This document shows positions 35,345-44,700 of a DNA stretch of 64,000 nucleotides, one piece after another. The first letter of the stretch is position 1, and each line of letters opens with the position of its first letter. The DNA is from Actinacidiphila paucisporea. Lineage in GTDB: Bacteria > Actinomycetota > Actinomycetes > Streptomycetales > Streptomycetaceae. The notes below the pieces were generated by a model. That model was not told the DNA's origin and ran no database searches. It saw only the letters and a list, made by a program, of their open reading frames with translations. Where the stretch lies: contig NZ_FRBI01000002.1 of the NCBI RefSeq assembly GCF_900142575.1, positions 434,001 through 498,000 on the forward strand, in the 5' to 3' direction. Made by a program: the position numbers and the translations under genes.

Positions 35345-35683
35345 ATGAGCAGCGTCCGGATCCGCACCTACGACGGCAGCACCCTGATCCCCGCCGAGCG
35401 GATCACCGCTCTCGACGTGTCGGGCTCCACCCTGGTGGCCCAGGTTCCCTCCCTGGGCGGCCCCTTCGTCCTCGCCGAGGGCACCCCGCACGAACTGTCC
35501 GACGCGGCCCACGCGTTGATGCCCGGCATCACCGCCCTCGGCGAGGGCGACCACATCATCCACGCCACCCGCTCGTCCACCGGCATAGGTTGGCACGCGA
35601 CCTCCTCCGACGAGACCGGCACGGAATCCGGCGGCGGCGGGTGGGCCGCGGTGTCGACGGGCCACGTCCAGAAGAAGGCCTGA
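35345..35683 (+). CDS. Hypothetical 112-residue protein
   Basis: I do not recognise this family. It starts MSSVRIRTYDGSTLIP, is rich in beta-strand-like segments (ITALDVSGSTLVAQVPS, GGPFVLAEGTPHEL), has no signal peptide or membrane helix, and ends in a Gly/Ser-rich tail. AAGGGA precedes ATG 35345. It lies 92 bases after the HxlR gene on the same strand, and codon use looks typical, so it is probably a real gene. Confidence 0.6.
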   Translation: MSSVRIRTYDGSTLIPAERITALDVSGSTLVAQVPSLGGPFVLAEGTPHELSDAAHALMPGITALGEGDHIIHATRSSTGIGWHATSSDETGTESGGGGWAAVSTGHVQKKA

Positions 35684-35723
35684 CCCGACGGCCGGCGAGG
35701 CGGCGACCAGCCGCGGTCCGCGG

Positions 35724-37124
35724 TCAGCGCTCCGCGCGGGCGGGGATGTGGCGGTCCAGGAGCGTCATCAGCAGGACCAGTACGCCGATGGCGGTGATCA
35801 CGTAGGACACCGCGTGGAGGCCCGCGTCCGTGGCCGCGTGGCCGAAGGCGATGGCGATCAGGCTGGAGGAGAAGATCGCGCCGAAGTAGGCGAAGGTGCG
35901 GTAGAGGCCGGAGGCCACGGCTATCTCGGTCGCGGGGGACTGCACGTAGAGGGTGGCCTGGTTGGCGAAGCCGCTGAAGCCGTTCGCGAAGCCGAAGAGC
36001 ATCGACATGCCGAGCAGCACGACCACCGGCGAGGTGTGGGTGATGAACAGCATCACCGCGCCGGTCAGCACCATCGCGATCCCGGTCAGGATCAGCGGCC
36101 ACCGCACCCAGCCGCGCCCGGACACCAGGCGGGCGACCACGATGCTGACGCCCGACAGCGGCAGCAGGATCAGGCCCACCTGGGAGGCGGAGTAGTGGGC
36201 GCTCTCCTCCATCCATTGGCTGGTGCCGTACAGGGCGGTGTACGTGCCGAGCGAGACGAGCGCCTGGCGGACGTACGTGCGCAGCAGGCGCTGGTTGCGG
36301 CCCAGCATCCGCACGTCGACCAGCGGACTGGCCGTACGCCGTTCCCACACCACCAGGGCCGCGCCGAGGACGGCGGTCACCGGCACCAGCCACCAGGTGG
36401 GCGAGGTCAGGTCGGACAGGAAGAGCAGCAGGCTGACGATCGTGCCGGCGAACAGCGCGATGCCGGGGACGTCGACGGTGGCGAAGAGGGACCGGCGGCG
36501 GTCCTCGGCGGGTGGCCTGTCCGGCGCGACGCCGATCAGCGTGAAGACCAGCGTGACGAGCGCGAGCGGCACGTTGACCAGGAAGATCGCCCGCCAGCCC
36601 CACGCCCCGGCCAGCAGCCCGCCGAGCGGCAGCCCGACGACGATCGTGACCTGCGAGGCGATGGAGAAATTGCCCAGCACCCGGCTGGGCACACCGGTCC
36701 CCAGCTCGTCCGCCCGCTTCCTGACCAGTGCCATCGCCGTCGGATACGCGGCCGACGTGCCGATTCCGATCAGCGCCCGAGACACCAGCAGGAAGCCGAA
36801 CGCCGGGGCCGCGGCCCCGATGACGCCCGCGGCCAGCAGGATCGCCACACCGGACAGGAAGACCCGGCGGGCGCCGAAGACGGCGGCCAGCTTGCCCATC
36901 GTGGGCTGCGCCACCGCGCTGCACAGGTACAGCACCGAGATCAGCGAGGCCGTGGTGCCGGGACCCTTGTGGAAGTCCAGCCCGATCCCGACCAGACCGG
37001 TCGCGATCATCGAGCTGTTGATCGGGTTGAGCGTCGAGCCGAGCAGCAGCGGGCTGACGAACCGCGCCCCGAACGGCTTCCCGGGTGCGGCGGTGCGCGC
37101 CTTCAGCGCGGTGGTCCCGTTCAC
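35724..37124 (-). CDS. MFS transporter
   Basis: 466 residues with about 14 helices (SPLLLGSTLNPINSSMIATGLVGIGLDF, MGKLAAVFGARRVFLSG, RALIGIGTSAAYPTAMALVRKRADE). It is a drug-exporter-like member; the substrate is unknown. The GTG start at 37124 overlaps by four bases (GTGA) the stop of a 34-codon isochorismatase fragment, so its translation depends on that remnant, which has its own GAAGGG site. A MarR gene precedes both on the same strand, so a MarR-hydrolase-MFS operon is inferred, with the hydrolase now deleted. Confidence 0.87.
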   Translation of the reverse strand: MNGTTALKARTAAPGKPFGARFVSPLLLGSTLNPINSSMIATGLVGIGLDFHKGPGTTASLISVLYLCSAVAQPTMGKLAAVFGARRVFLSGVAILLAAGVIGAAAPAFGFLLVSRALIGIGTSAAYPTAMALVRKRADELGTGVPSRVLGNFSIASQVTIVVGLPLGGLLAGAWGWRAIFLVNVPLALVTLVFTLIGVAPDRPPAEDRRRSLFATVDVPGIALFAGTIVSLLLFLSDLTSPTWWLVPVTAVLGAALVVWERRTASPLVDVRMLGRNQRLLRTYVRQALVSLGTYTALYGTSQWMEESAHYSASQVGLILLPLSGVSIVVARLVSGRGWVRWPLILTGIAMVLTGAVMLFITHTSPVVVLLGMSMLFGFANGFSGFANQATLYVQSPATEIAVASGLYRTFAYFGAIFSSSLIAIAFGHAATDAGLHAVSYVITAIGVLVLLMTLLDRHIPARAER

Positions 37125-37225
37125 GACCGGGCGGTGGTCATGGCGTCGGCGGGCAGGCCGGCGACGCCCTTCTGGAGGTCGACGACGACGAGTGCGGTGG
37201 TCGGGTCGAGGGTGGTGACGGGCAT
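37121..37225 (-). pseudogene. Isochorismatase-family hydrolase remnant (34 codons)
   Basis: A short frame with a proper GAAGGG ribosome site encodes MPVTTLDPTTALVVVDLQKG, the standard beginning of an isochorismatase-family hydrolase with the catalytic Asp (VVVDLQKG). It then ends GLPADAMTTARS and stop. The catalytic Lys and Cys and about 150 residues are missing, so it is an enzymatically dead stub. Its stop overlaps the MFS start by four bases, so it may persist as a leader cistron. It is too short for ordinary ORF calling. Confidence 0.78.
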
Positions 37226-37278
37226 GGCGGACCCTTCGGTGGATCGGTATCCGTGGGGAAGTGGCGGGGCGGGCCGCT

Positions 37279-37731
37279 TCAGGGCGACTGGGCCAGCCGG
37301 CGGAGCAGGTCCGCGGTCGAGGCGAGCTGCTCGATCTCCGCGGCGGACAGCGTCGTGTCCAGCGCCCGGGTCAGCCAGTCCTCCTTGGCGAGCCGCCCGG
37401 TCCTGAACTCCTCGCGTGCGGCTTCGGTGATGCTCAGCAGCGTCTTGCGCCGGTCCTTCGGGTCGGGCGCCCCGCCGACCAGGCCGGCCGCTTCCAGCGC
37501 CCGCACGATCTTCGCCATCGACTGCGGCCGTACGCCCTCGGCGCGGGCCAGCGCGGTCGCGGTCGCGGCCCCGTCCCGCTCCAGCCGCAGCAGCACGGAC
37601 GACTGGGACCGCGTGAGGTCCATCCCGTCCGCCTGCTCCCGCAGCCGCCGCACGAGCTGCGCGAGCGCCACCCGCAGCTCACCGGCGAGTTTCGCGGTGT
37701 CCGCCGTCGGGGGTGCCTGCTGACCGTTCAT
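37279..37731 (-). CDS. MarR-family transcriptional regulator
   Basis: 150 residues. The winged helix reads TRSQSSVLLRLERDGAATATALARAEGVRPQSMAKIVRALEAAGLVGGAPDPKDRRKTLLSIT, between two dimerisation helices. ATG 37731 is preceded by a weak GAAG. An imperfect 20-bp palindrome lies 23-42 bases upstream. It heads the probable operon MarR, isochorismatase remnant, MFS, and likely controls export. Confidence 0.87.
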   Translation of the reverse strand: MNGQQAPPTADTAKLAGELRVALAQLVRRLREQADGMDLTRSQSSVLLRLERDGAATATALARAEGVRPQSMAKIVRALEAAGLVGGAPDPKDRRKTLLSITEAAREEFRTGRLAKEDWLTRALDTTLSAAEIEQLASTADLLRRLAQSP

Positions 37732-37753
37732 GCTTCAACGGTAACACTTGGCC

Positions 37754-37773
37754 AGCCAACTGCACAGCTGGCT
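37754..37773. promoter_or_regulatory. Palindromic operator candidate upstream of marR
   Basis: AGCCAACTGCACAGCTGGCT pairs with its reverse complement at 16 of 20 positions and lies just ahead of the MarR gene start. A MarR dimer would fit. Binding is inferred. Confidence 0.5.
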
Positions 37774-37809
37774 GTCTATGTCCCGCAAGTGCCAGGCGCG
37801 CTTCGGACC

Positions 37810-38733
37810 TCAGGGTTCGAGCACGATCCAGGTGCGGCCCGGATGCAGCGGCAGCGTACGGCCGTCGAAGGTGTACGCCGTCCCGTCGGATGCCGCGGGG
37901 CGGTCCCATGTGGCGTCGTACGAACGGCCGTTGCGCAGGATCACCGCCGAACCGTGGCCGACGGTCTGGGAGTAGGGGACGGGGCCGGTGCGGCTGTGAA
38001 AGTCGGACTCCTTGACGGCCACGTGCTGGACGATGACGTTGTCGGCCGTCCAGGGCGACATGCGGCCGTCCATGGCGACCTTGTACTGCGAGCCGTTCCA
38101 GGTGAAGGAGAAGCGGGCGGCGGGCATCCTGGCCGAGGTGGTCGTCGTCGCGGTGCCCCCCGCCGGGGCCGCGGTGGCGAAGCGCAGACCGATGTCCTTG
38201 GCGGTGCCGCCCTTGGCCGCCGCGTGCGCCGGATGCAGGTACTCGTTGTGCGGGGCGGGGCGGTCGTGGTTGCGGAAGAAGTCCTTCGTGCCGGTCACCG
38301 CCGTCAGGTCCGTACTCTTCTTCAGCACCGGCAGCAGGCGGCTCTGCGCGCCGGAGAAGGCGAGCGCGGGCTTGTCGTACTGCGCGAGTAGCTGCAGGTC
38401 CGTCTGCCGCGCGCTGCGGACCGGGCCGACGGCCGGCGGCAGGTGCCTGCCGTCGTAGACCGCCATCAGGCGGGACAGCCCGCCCTCGACCTCGATGGCG
38501 TAGACGATCGCCGCGCCGTTCAGCCCGGTCTGCGGGCGGGCGGCCGGCACGTTGTCGATCTTCACGGCCACCACCCGGCCCGCGGTGCCCGGCTCCCCGG
38601 TCAGGTACGACCGCGACGCCGCCCGGGTGGTCGCCGTACCACCCCCGCCGCCCCCGCCGCTGCCCCCCGTACACCCCGCGACCAGCACCACCGCGACCGC
38701 CGCAGCCGCCCCCAGCGCACGCCATCCGCTCAT
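37810..38733 (-). CDS. DUF3048 (YerB-like) lipoprotein
   Basis: 307 residues. The lipoprotein signal has the lipobox LVAGC, followed by a Gly-rich linker and the DUF3048 domain pair (VAVKIDNVPAARPQTGLNGAAIVYAIEVEGGLSRLMAVYDG, VGPVRSARQTDLQLLAQYDKPALAFSGAQ, and a C-terminal part with QTVGHGSAVILRNGR). It is exported and membrane-anchored; the molecular function is unknown. ATG 38733 has GGGAG six bases upstream; the longer open frame is not needed. Confidence 0.85.
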   Translation of the reverse strand: MSGWRALGAAAAVAVVLVAGCTGGSGGGGGGGTATTRAASRSYLTGEPGTAGRVVAVKIDNVPAARPQTGLNGAAIVYAIEVEGGLSRLMAVYDGRHLPPAVGPVRSARQTDLQLLAQYDKPALAFSGAQSRLLPVLKKSTDLTAVTGTKDFFRNHDRPAPHNEYLHPAHAAAKGGTAKDIGLRFATAAPAGGTATTTTSARMPAARFSFTWNGSQYKVAMDGRMSPWTADNVIVQHVAVKESDFHSRTGPVPYSQTVGHGSAVILRNGRSYDATWDRPAASDGTAYTFDGRTLPLHPGRTWIVLEP

Positions 38734-38880
38734 CGCCGCTCCCGGTGTCCGGCCGACCTCACACCATAGTGCGCCCACCCGCCGCGCAAGGCCTCCCGGC
38801 GGCGGCGTGCCGCCGTGCCCCAGGCCAGGCAGATGCTGCGGACGCTGAGGCCCGGGGGGAGCCGGTGAGGCCGGTGGTGG

Positions 38881-40992
38881 TCAGTCGACCTCCGCCACTG
38901 CCTGGGCGAACTGGGCCTCGTACAGGCGGGCGTAGGCGCCGCCGGCGGACAGGAGTTCGTCGTGGGTGCCCTGTTCGACGATCGCGCCGGACTCCATGAC
39001 CAGGATCACGTCGGCGTCGCGGATCGTGGACAGGCGGTGGGCGATCACGAAGCTGGTCCTGCCGTGGCTCAGTTTGGCCATCGCGCGCTGGATGAGGACC
39101 TCGGTGCGGGTGTCGACCGAGCTGGTCGCCTCGTCCAGGACCAGGATGACCGGGTTGGACAGGAAGGCCCGCGCGATGGTGATGAGCTGCTTCTCGCCGG
39201 CGCTGACGCCGGTGCCCTCGTCGTCGATGACGGTGTCGTAGCCGTCGGGGAGGGTGCGGATGAAGCGGTCGGCGTGGGCGGCCCTGGCGGCCGCCTCGAT
39301 GTCGGCGCGGGTGGCGTCCTCGGTGCCGTAGCCGATGTTCTCGGCGATCGTGCCGCCGAAGAGCCAGGTGTCCTGGAGGACCATGCCGATCGAGGAGCGC
39401 AGCTCTTCGCGGGACATCGCCGCGACGTCCGTGCCGTCGAGGGTGATCCGGCCGCCGGAGACCTCGTAGAAGCGCATCAGCAGGTTGACCAGCGTGGTCT
39501 TGCCCGCGCCGGTCGGGCCGACGATGGCGACCGTCTGGCCGGGCTGCACCGCCAGCGACAGGCCGTCGATCAGCGGCTGGTCCGGGTCGTAGCGGAAGGA
39601 CACGTCCTCGAGGGCGACCCGGCCGGTCAGCTCGGCGGGGCGGGCCGGGGCCTTCGGCTCCTTCGACTGCTCCTCGGCGTCGAGCAGTTCGAAGACCCGC
39701 TCGGCCGAGGCGACACCGGACTGGATCAGGTTCGCCATGCTCGCGACCTGCGTGAGCGGCTGGCTGAACTGCCGCGAATACTGCACGAACGCCTGGACGT
39801 CGCCGATGGACAGCGCGCCCGAGGCGACCCGCAGGCCGCCGACGACGGCGACCAGGACGTAGTTCAGGTTGCCGATGAACATCATCATCGGCTGGATCGT
39901 GCCGGAGATGAACTGCGCCTTGAAGCCGGTGTCGTAGAGGGCTTCGTTCTCCTGCCGGAAGGTTTCCGCCGACTCCTCCGCGCGGCCGAAGACCTTCACC
40001 AGGGAGTGGCCGGTGTACATCTCCTCGATGTGCGCGTTCAGCTGCCCGGTGGTCTTCCACTGCTGCACGAACTGCGGCTGCGCCCGCTTGCCGACCCGGG
40101 TCGCCACCAGCAGCGTCACCGGCACGGTGATCAGCGCCACCAGGGCGAGCAGCCAGGAGATCCAGAACATCATCGCCAGCACACCGACGATGGTCAGCAG
40201 CGAGTTGATCAGCTGGCCCATGGTCTGCTGCATGGTCGTGCCGATGTTGTCGATGTCGTTGGTGGCGCGGCTGAGCACCTCGCCGCGCGGCTGCTGGTCG
40301 AAGTACGACAGCGGCAGCCGGGACAGCTTCGCCTCGACGTCCTGGCGCAGCCGGTACGCCGTCCGGTTGATGACCGTGGTCGCGACCCGCATCTGGACGA
40401 CGCTGAAGAGCGACGCCACCAGGTACACCCCGAGGGCGAGCAGCAGCACGCTGCCGATCGCACCGAAGTCCATGCCCTTGCCGGGCGTGAAGTCGATGCC
40501 CGACAGCATGTCGGCGACCCCGCCCTTGCCGTGCGCCCGCAGCGAGTCCAGCGCCTGGTCCTTGGTGGTGCCCGAGAGCTGCTTGCCGATCACGCCGGCG
40601 AAGATCAGGTCGGTGGCGTGGCCGAGGATGCGCGGCCCGGTGACGGCGAGCGCGACGCTCACCGTGCCCACGGCGAGGACGACGTAGAGGAGGAGGCGGT
40701 CGGGGCGCATCAGGCCGAGGAGGCGCTTGAGGGAGCCCTTGAAGTCCATCGAGCGCTCGATCGGGCCGCCGCTCATGAAGCGGCCGGGTCCGGCCATGGC
40801 CGCGGGGCCGCGGCGGGCGACGGCCATCGGCTTGCCGCCGCCGGCCGGCCCCTTGCTCAGGGGGCCGGCGCCGTTGCCGGACGCGCCGTTGCTGGAGGCT
40901 CCGTTGCCAGAGGTCCCGTTGCCGGATGTCCCGCCGCCGGAGGCCCCGTTCCCGTTGGGTGCGCCCGAGCCGTTGCCCGACGCGCCGCTCAC
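38881..40992 (-). CDS. ABC exporter, fused permease-ATPase, second subunit
   Basis: 703 residues. The first 45 are a Gly/Asn/Ser-rich linker with repeated SGNG units. Six transmembrane helices follow, then an ATPase with Walker A GPTGAGKTT, Q-loop GMVLQDTWLFGG, signature VSAGEKQLITIARAFLS and Walker B ILVLDEATSSVDT. The pair with the upstream gene forms a heterodimeric exporter of lipids, peptides or drugs. GTG 40992 overlaps the upstream stop by four bases. The signature has SAGEK instead of SGGQR, a variant seen in one half of such heterodimers. Confidence 0.9.
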   Translation of the reverse strand: MSGASGNGSGAPNGNGASGGGTSGNGTSGNGASSNGASGNGAGPLSKGPAGGGKPMAVARRGPAAMAGPGRFMSGGPIERSMDFKGSLKRLLGLMRPDRLLLYVVLAVGTVSVALAVTGPRILGHATDLIFAGVIGKQLSGTTKDQALDSLRAHGKGGVADMLSGIDFTPGKGMDFGAIGSVLLLALGVYLVASLFSVVQMRVATTVINRTAYRLRQDVEAKLSRLPLSYFDQQPRGEVLSRATNDIDNIGTTMQQTMGQLINSLLTIVGVLAMMFWISWLLALVALITVPVTLLVATRVGKRAQPQFVQQWKTTGQLNAHIEEMYTGHSLVKVFGRAEESAETFRQENEALYDTGFKAQFISGTIQPMMMFIGNLNYVLVAVVGGLRVASGALSIGDVQAFVQYSRQFSQPLTQVASMANLIQSGVASAERVFELLDAEEQSKEPKAPARPAELTGRVALEDVSFRYDPDQPLIDGLSLAVQPGQTVAIVGPTGAGKTTLVNLLMRFYEVSGGRITLDGTDVAAMSREELRSSIGMVLQDTWLFGGTIAENIGYGTEDATRADIEAAARAAHADRFIRTLPDGYDTVIDDEGTGVSAGEKQLITIARAFLSNPVILVLDEATSSVDTRTEVLIQRAMAKLSHGRTSFVIAHRLSTIRDADVILVMESGAIVEQGTHDELLSAGGAYARLYEAQFAQAVAEVD

Positions 40993-42725
40993 GCTGCGGC
41001 CTCCTGCTCGGTCAGCTGGGACAACACGATCTCCCGGTAGGTCTCGTTCTCGGCCATCAGCTCGTCGTGGGTGCCGGTGCCGACGACGCGGCCCTCGTCC
41101 AGGACGATGATCCGGTCGGCGTCGCGGATCGTGGACACCCGCTGGGCCACGATCACCACCGTCGCCTGCGCGGTCTCCGCCGCCAGCGCGCCGCGCAGCG
41201 CGGCGTCCGTGGCGTAGTCCAGTGCGGAGAAGGAGTCGTCGAAGAGGTAGATCTCCGGCCGCCGCACCAGCAGCCGCGCGATCGCGAGCCGCTGCCGCTG
41301 GCCGCCGGACACGTTCGTGCCGCCCTGCGCGATCGGGGCGTCGAGGCCGCCCTCCAGCTTCGACACGAAGCCCTTGGCCTGCGCCACCTCCAGCGCGTGC
41401 CACAGCTCCTCGTCGGTGGCGTCCGGCTTGCCGTACCGCAGGTTCGTGGCCACCGTCCCGGAGAAGAGATACGGCTTCTGCGGCACCAGGCCCACCGTCC
41501 TGGCCAGCAGCGCCGGCTCCAGCTCCGCCACGTCCTCGCCGTCGACCAGCACCCGGCCGCCCGTCGCGTCGTACAGCCGCGGGATCAGGCCGAGCAGGGT
41601 GGACTTGCCGCTGCCGGTGGAGCCGATCACCGCGGTCGTCTCGCCCGGCCTGGCGATCAGGTCGACGCCCCGCAGCACCGCGGCCTCGGCCCCGGGGTAG
41701 GCGAAGTCGACGTTGAAGAGCTCCAGCTCGCCGTGCCGGCGCAAGGTGGTGATCGGCGCCCTGGGCGGTACGACGCTGGAGGAGGTGCCGAGCACCTCCT
41801 CGATGCGCTCGGCGCACACCTCGGCGCGCGGCACCATCATGAACATGAAGGTGGCCATCATGACCGACATCAGGATCTGCATCAGGTAGCTGAGGAAGGC
41901 GGTCAGCGCGCCGATCTGCATGCCGCCGCTGTCGATCCGGTGCGCCCCGAACCACAGCACGGCGACACTGGAGACGTTCACGATCGCCATCACGGTCGGG
42001 AACATCAGCGCCAGCAGCTTGCCGCTGGCCAGCGACACCTCGGTGACCTCGTCGTTGGCCTTGGCGAAGCGCTGCTTCTCGTAGTCGTCCTTGACGAAGG
42101 CCCTGATCACCCGGATGCCGGTGATCTGCTCGCGCAGCACCCGGTTCACGGTGTCGACCCGCTTCTGCATGGTGCGGAAGATCGGGCGCAGCTTGCGGAT
42201 GATCAGGCTGACCGCGACGCCCAGCACCGGCACCACGGCCAGCAGCAGCGAGGACAGCGGCACGTCCTGGCCGAGCGCCATGATGATGCCGCCGACGCAC
42301 ATGATCGGCGCCGAGACCATCATGGTGAAGGTCATAAGCACCAGCATCTGCACCTGCTGGACGTCGTTGGTGGTGCGGGTGATCAGCGACGGGGCGCCGA
42401 ACTGCCCGACCTCGCGGGCCGAGAAGCTCTGCACCTGGTCGAAGACGGACCTCCGGATGTCCCGGCCGACCGCCATCGCGGTGCGGGCGCCGTAGTAGAC
42501 CGCGCCGATCGCGCACACGACCTGCACGACGGTGACGCCGATCATGGTGGCGCCCATGCCCAGGATGTAACCGGAGTCGCCCTTGATCACGCCGTTGTCG
42601 ATGATGTCGGCGTTCAGAGTGGGCAGGAAGAGCGCGGCGATGGTCTGGACGAGCTGGAGCACGACGAGCACGCCGATGGGCCGTTTGTACGGCCCCAGGT
42701 GGGAGCGCAGGAGTCTGATCAGCAC
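40989..42725 (-). CDS. ABC exporter, fused permease-ATPase, first subunit
   Basis: 578 residues. Six helices (LIRLLRSHLGPYKRPIGVLVVLQLVQTIAALFLPTLNADIIDNGVIKGD) precede an ATPase with Walker A GSTGSGKST, signature VSGGQRQRLAIARLLVRRPEIYLFDDSFSALD. In Walker B the residue after the Asp pair is Ser, not the catalytic Glu (FDDSFSALD), so this half probably has a degenerate site, as in heterodimeric exporters. The start at GTG 42725 has GAGG upstream. It is coupled to the second subunit. Confidence 0.9.
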   Translation of the reverse strand: MLIRLLRSHLGPYKRPIGVLVVLQLVQTIAALFLPTLNADIIDNGVIKGDSGYILGMGATMIGVTVVQVVCAIGAVYYGARTAMAVGRDIRRSVFDQVQSFSAREVGQFGAPSLITRTTNDVQQVQMLVLMTFTMMVSAPIMCVGGIIMALGQDVPLSSLLLAVVPVLGVAVSLIIRKLRPIFRTMQKRVDTVNRVLREQITGIRVIRAFVKDDYEKQRFAKANDEVTEVSLASGKLLALMFPTVMAIVNVSSVAVLWFGAHRIDSGGMQIGALTAFLSYLMQILMSVMMATFMFMMVPRAEVCAERIEEVLGTSSSVVPPRAPITTLRRHGELELFNVDFAYPGAEAAVLRGVDLIARPGETTAVIGSTGSGKSTLLGLIPRLYDATGGRVLVDGEDVAELEPALLARTVGLVPQKPYLFSGTVATNLRYGKPDATDEELWHALEVAQAKGFVSKLEGGLDAPIAQGGTNVSGGQRQRLAIARLLVRRPEIYLFDDSFSALDYATDAALRGALAAETAQATVVIVAQRVSTIRDADRIIVLDEGRVVGTGTHDELMAENETYREIVLSQLTEQEAAA

Positions 42726-42842
42726 ACTGACTACCTCATCGGTCGGTGGGTCGGGTCGGGTCGGCTCTCTGGCGGCCCGGTCCGGTACAGCCCCCCGACC
42801 GGCGCGCAACACTATCCTCAGGCATCCCCATACCGCACGTGA

Positions 42843-44354
42843 TTAAAGCGAGGCAAAGGCTCCCGGATGGGTGTGTTCGCGCACAGCGATGTACTGCTGG
42901 CGCACTGCCGAACCAACGGCCGCACCGCCGCCGCCGTTCCCGCCCTCCGCACCACCCGCACCACCCGCACCACCGTCCGCGGCGGACTCGTCGTCGGCCG
43001 GGTCGAGCAGCAGCGCCCCGGGCTGCTGCCAGTGCGGGGGCTCGCTCTGCGACTGCGAGCCGAGCACCGCGCCCAGCGACCAGGCCGCCTGCCGGGCCGC
43101 GCCGATCGCCGCGTACTCCGCCGGGGCCGGGACCACCACCAGGGTGCCGAAGAGCGCGGGCGCCAGCGCACGGACGGCGGGCAGCTCGGCCGCCGCCCCC
43201 AGCAGGAAGACCCGGTGCACCTCGACGCCCTTGTTGCGCAGCACGTCCAGCGCGTCGGCCAGCCCGCACAGCATGCCCTCGAAGGCCGCCCGCGCCAGGT
43301 GCTCCCGCTTCATCGAGTCCCGCCGCAGCCCTGCCAGGGTGCCCGCGGTGTGCGGCAGGTCCGGGGTCCGCTCGCCCTCCAGATACGGCAGCAGCACCAG
43401 CCCGTACGCCCCCGGCGTCGACTGGAGGGCCAGCTCCGAGAGCCCCGCCAGGTCCGTGCCCAGCAGCTCGGCGGTGCCGCGCAGCGTGCGTACGGCATTG
43501 CGCACCTGGACCACCGGGAGGTGGCGGCCGGTGGCGTCGGCGAACGCGGTGACCGTACCCGTCGGGTCCTTCAGCGCCTCGTGGTGGACCGCGAAGACGG
43601 TGCCCGCCGCGCCGAGCGAGACCACCGCGTCGCCCGGGCCCAGCCCGAGGCCCAGGGCCGCGGCCATGTTGTCGCCGGTGCCCGCCGAGATCAGCAGGCC
43701 CTCGGGCGTCTGGCCGGCGGGCTCCGCGGGCGCCAGCACGTCGGGCAGTGCCACCTGGTGCCCCAGCGCCAGCTCGACCAGGTCCCTGCGGTAGTCGCCG
43801 TTAGCCGCCGACCAGTAGCCGGTGCCGGACGCGTCGCCGCGGTCGGTGGTGCGCCGGACCGGCTGGCCGAGCAGCTGCCACACCAGCCAGTCGTGCGGCA
43901 GCAGCACCTCGGCGACGCGCTTGGCCGCGGCCGGCTCGCGCTGCGCCAGCCAGCGCAGCTTCGCCACCGGATACGCCGCCTGCGGCTGCGCGCCCACCGC
44001 CTCCGCCCAGCCCGCGGCCCCGCCCAGCTCCTCCGTCAGGTCCGCGGCCTGCGCCTGCGCCCGCTTGTCCCCGCGCAGCAGCGCCGGGCGTACGGTCACA
44101 CCGCCCGCGTCCAGCGCGAGCAGTCCGTGCTGCTGCCCGGAGATCCCGATCGCCTGCACACCTTCGAGCACCCCGCCCTTGGCCGCCTCGCCCAGCGACA
44201 GGAGCCATGCCTGCGGGTCGATCTCCGTCGGCTTCTCGCCGTCCGGCACCTGGTGGGGTGCGTACCCCTGCCGCAGGACCTCACCGGTGTCGGAATCGCA
44301 GACGACGACGGTGGTACCCGCGGTGGAGCTGTCTATACCGGCCACTTTGCCCAT
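42843..44354 (-). CDS. xylB: FGGY-family carbohydrate kinase, xylulokinase-like
   Basis: 503 residues. It shows VAGIDSSTAGTTVVVCDSDTGEVL (phosphate-binding), GISGQQHGLLALD, LRGDKRAQ, HDWLVWQLLG, the catalytic base region TDRGDASGTGYWS, SAGTGDNMAAALG and SLGAAGTVFAV. It likely phosphorylates D-xylulose to D-xylulose 5-phosphate. The C-terminus carries a Gly/Ala-rich insert (residues about 455-480) before VRQQYIAVREHTHPGAF. No ribosome site precedes ATG 44354, so it may be leaderless. No xylose isomerase is adjacent. Confidence 0.87.
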   Translation of the reverse strand: MGKVAGIDSSTAGTTVVVCDSDTGEVLRQGYAPHQVPDGEKPTEIDPQAWLLSLGEAAKGGVLEGVQAIGISGQQHGLLALDAGGVTVRPALLRGDKRAQAQAADLTEELGGAAGWAEAVGAQPQAAYPVAKLRWLAQREPAAAKRVAEVLLPHDWLVWQLLGQPVRRTTDRGDASGTGYWSAANGDYRRDLVELALGHQVALPDVLAPAEPAGQTPEGLLISAGTGDNMAAALGLGLGPGDAVVSLGAAGTVFAVHHEALKDPTGTVTAFADATGRHLPVVQVRNAVRTLRGTAELLGTDLAGLSELALQSTPGAYGLVLLPYLEGERTPDLPHTAGTLAGLRRDSMKREHLARAAFEGMLCGLADALDVLRNKGVEVHRVFLLGAAAELPAVRALAPALFGTLVVVPAPAEYAAIGAARQAAWSLGAVLGSQSQSEPPHWQQPGALLLDPADDESAADGGAGGAGGAEGGNGGGGAAVGSAVRQQYIAVREHTHPGAFASL

Positions 44355-44403
44355 ACGGCCGATGATGCCGTACCGGGCGGCCTCCGCGCCTCACGGTGGG
44401 AGG

Positions 44404-44700
44404 TCAGGTGTTCGAGGTGCCCCAGTCGTCGTCGGGCCCGTGCCCGTTGCGCAGGGACCGCACCCGCTCGGCCAGGGCGTCCGGCAGCCGCGGCCCGACC
44501 TTGGCGGAGACGGTGTCCGCGGCCTTCACCGCCGCGGTCCTGCTCTGCTGCGCGGCGCTCTCGGCGGCATTGCGCACCGCCGGGTTCTTCGCGAAGCGCT
44601 GGGCACCGGCGACCAGCTGGTCGTACCGCTCCCGGCCCGCCCGTGCGCCGATCACGAAGCCGAACGCGGCTCCCACGATGAACGTCAGCTTGTAGCGCAT
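44404..44700 (-). CDS. YtxH-domain small protein
   Basis: 98 residues. An N-terminal glycine-rich membrane helix (YKLTFIVGAAFGFVIGARAGRERYDQL) is followed by an amphipathic helix region (VRNAAESAAQQSRTAAVKAADTVSAKV). It resembles the YtxH general-stress family of unknown function. GGTGGAG precedes ATG 44700. It lies 49 bases upstream of the kinase gene on the same strand. Confidence 0.8.
   Translation of the reverse strand: MRYKLTFIVGAAFGFVIGARAGRERYDQLVAGAQRFAKNPAVRNAAESAAQQSRTAAVKAADTVSAKVGPRLPDALAERVRSLRNGHGPDDDWGTSNT

Noticed and set aside
40860..40992. Short regular repeats suggestive of a CRISPR array
   Set aside because: The repeats are in frame and encode a Gly/Asn/Ser linker; there are no unique spacers and no cas genes.
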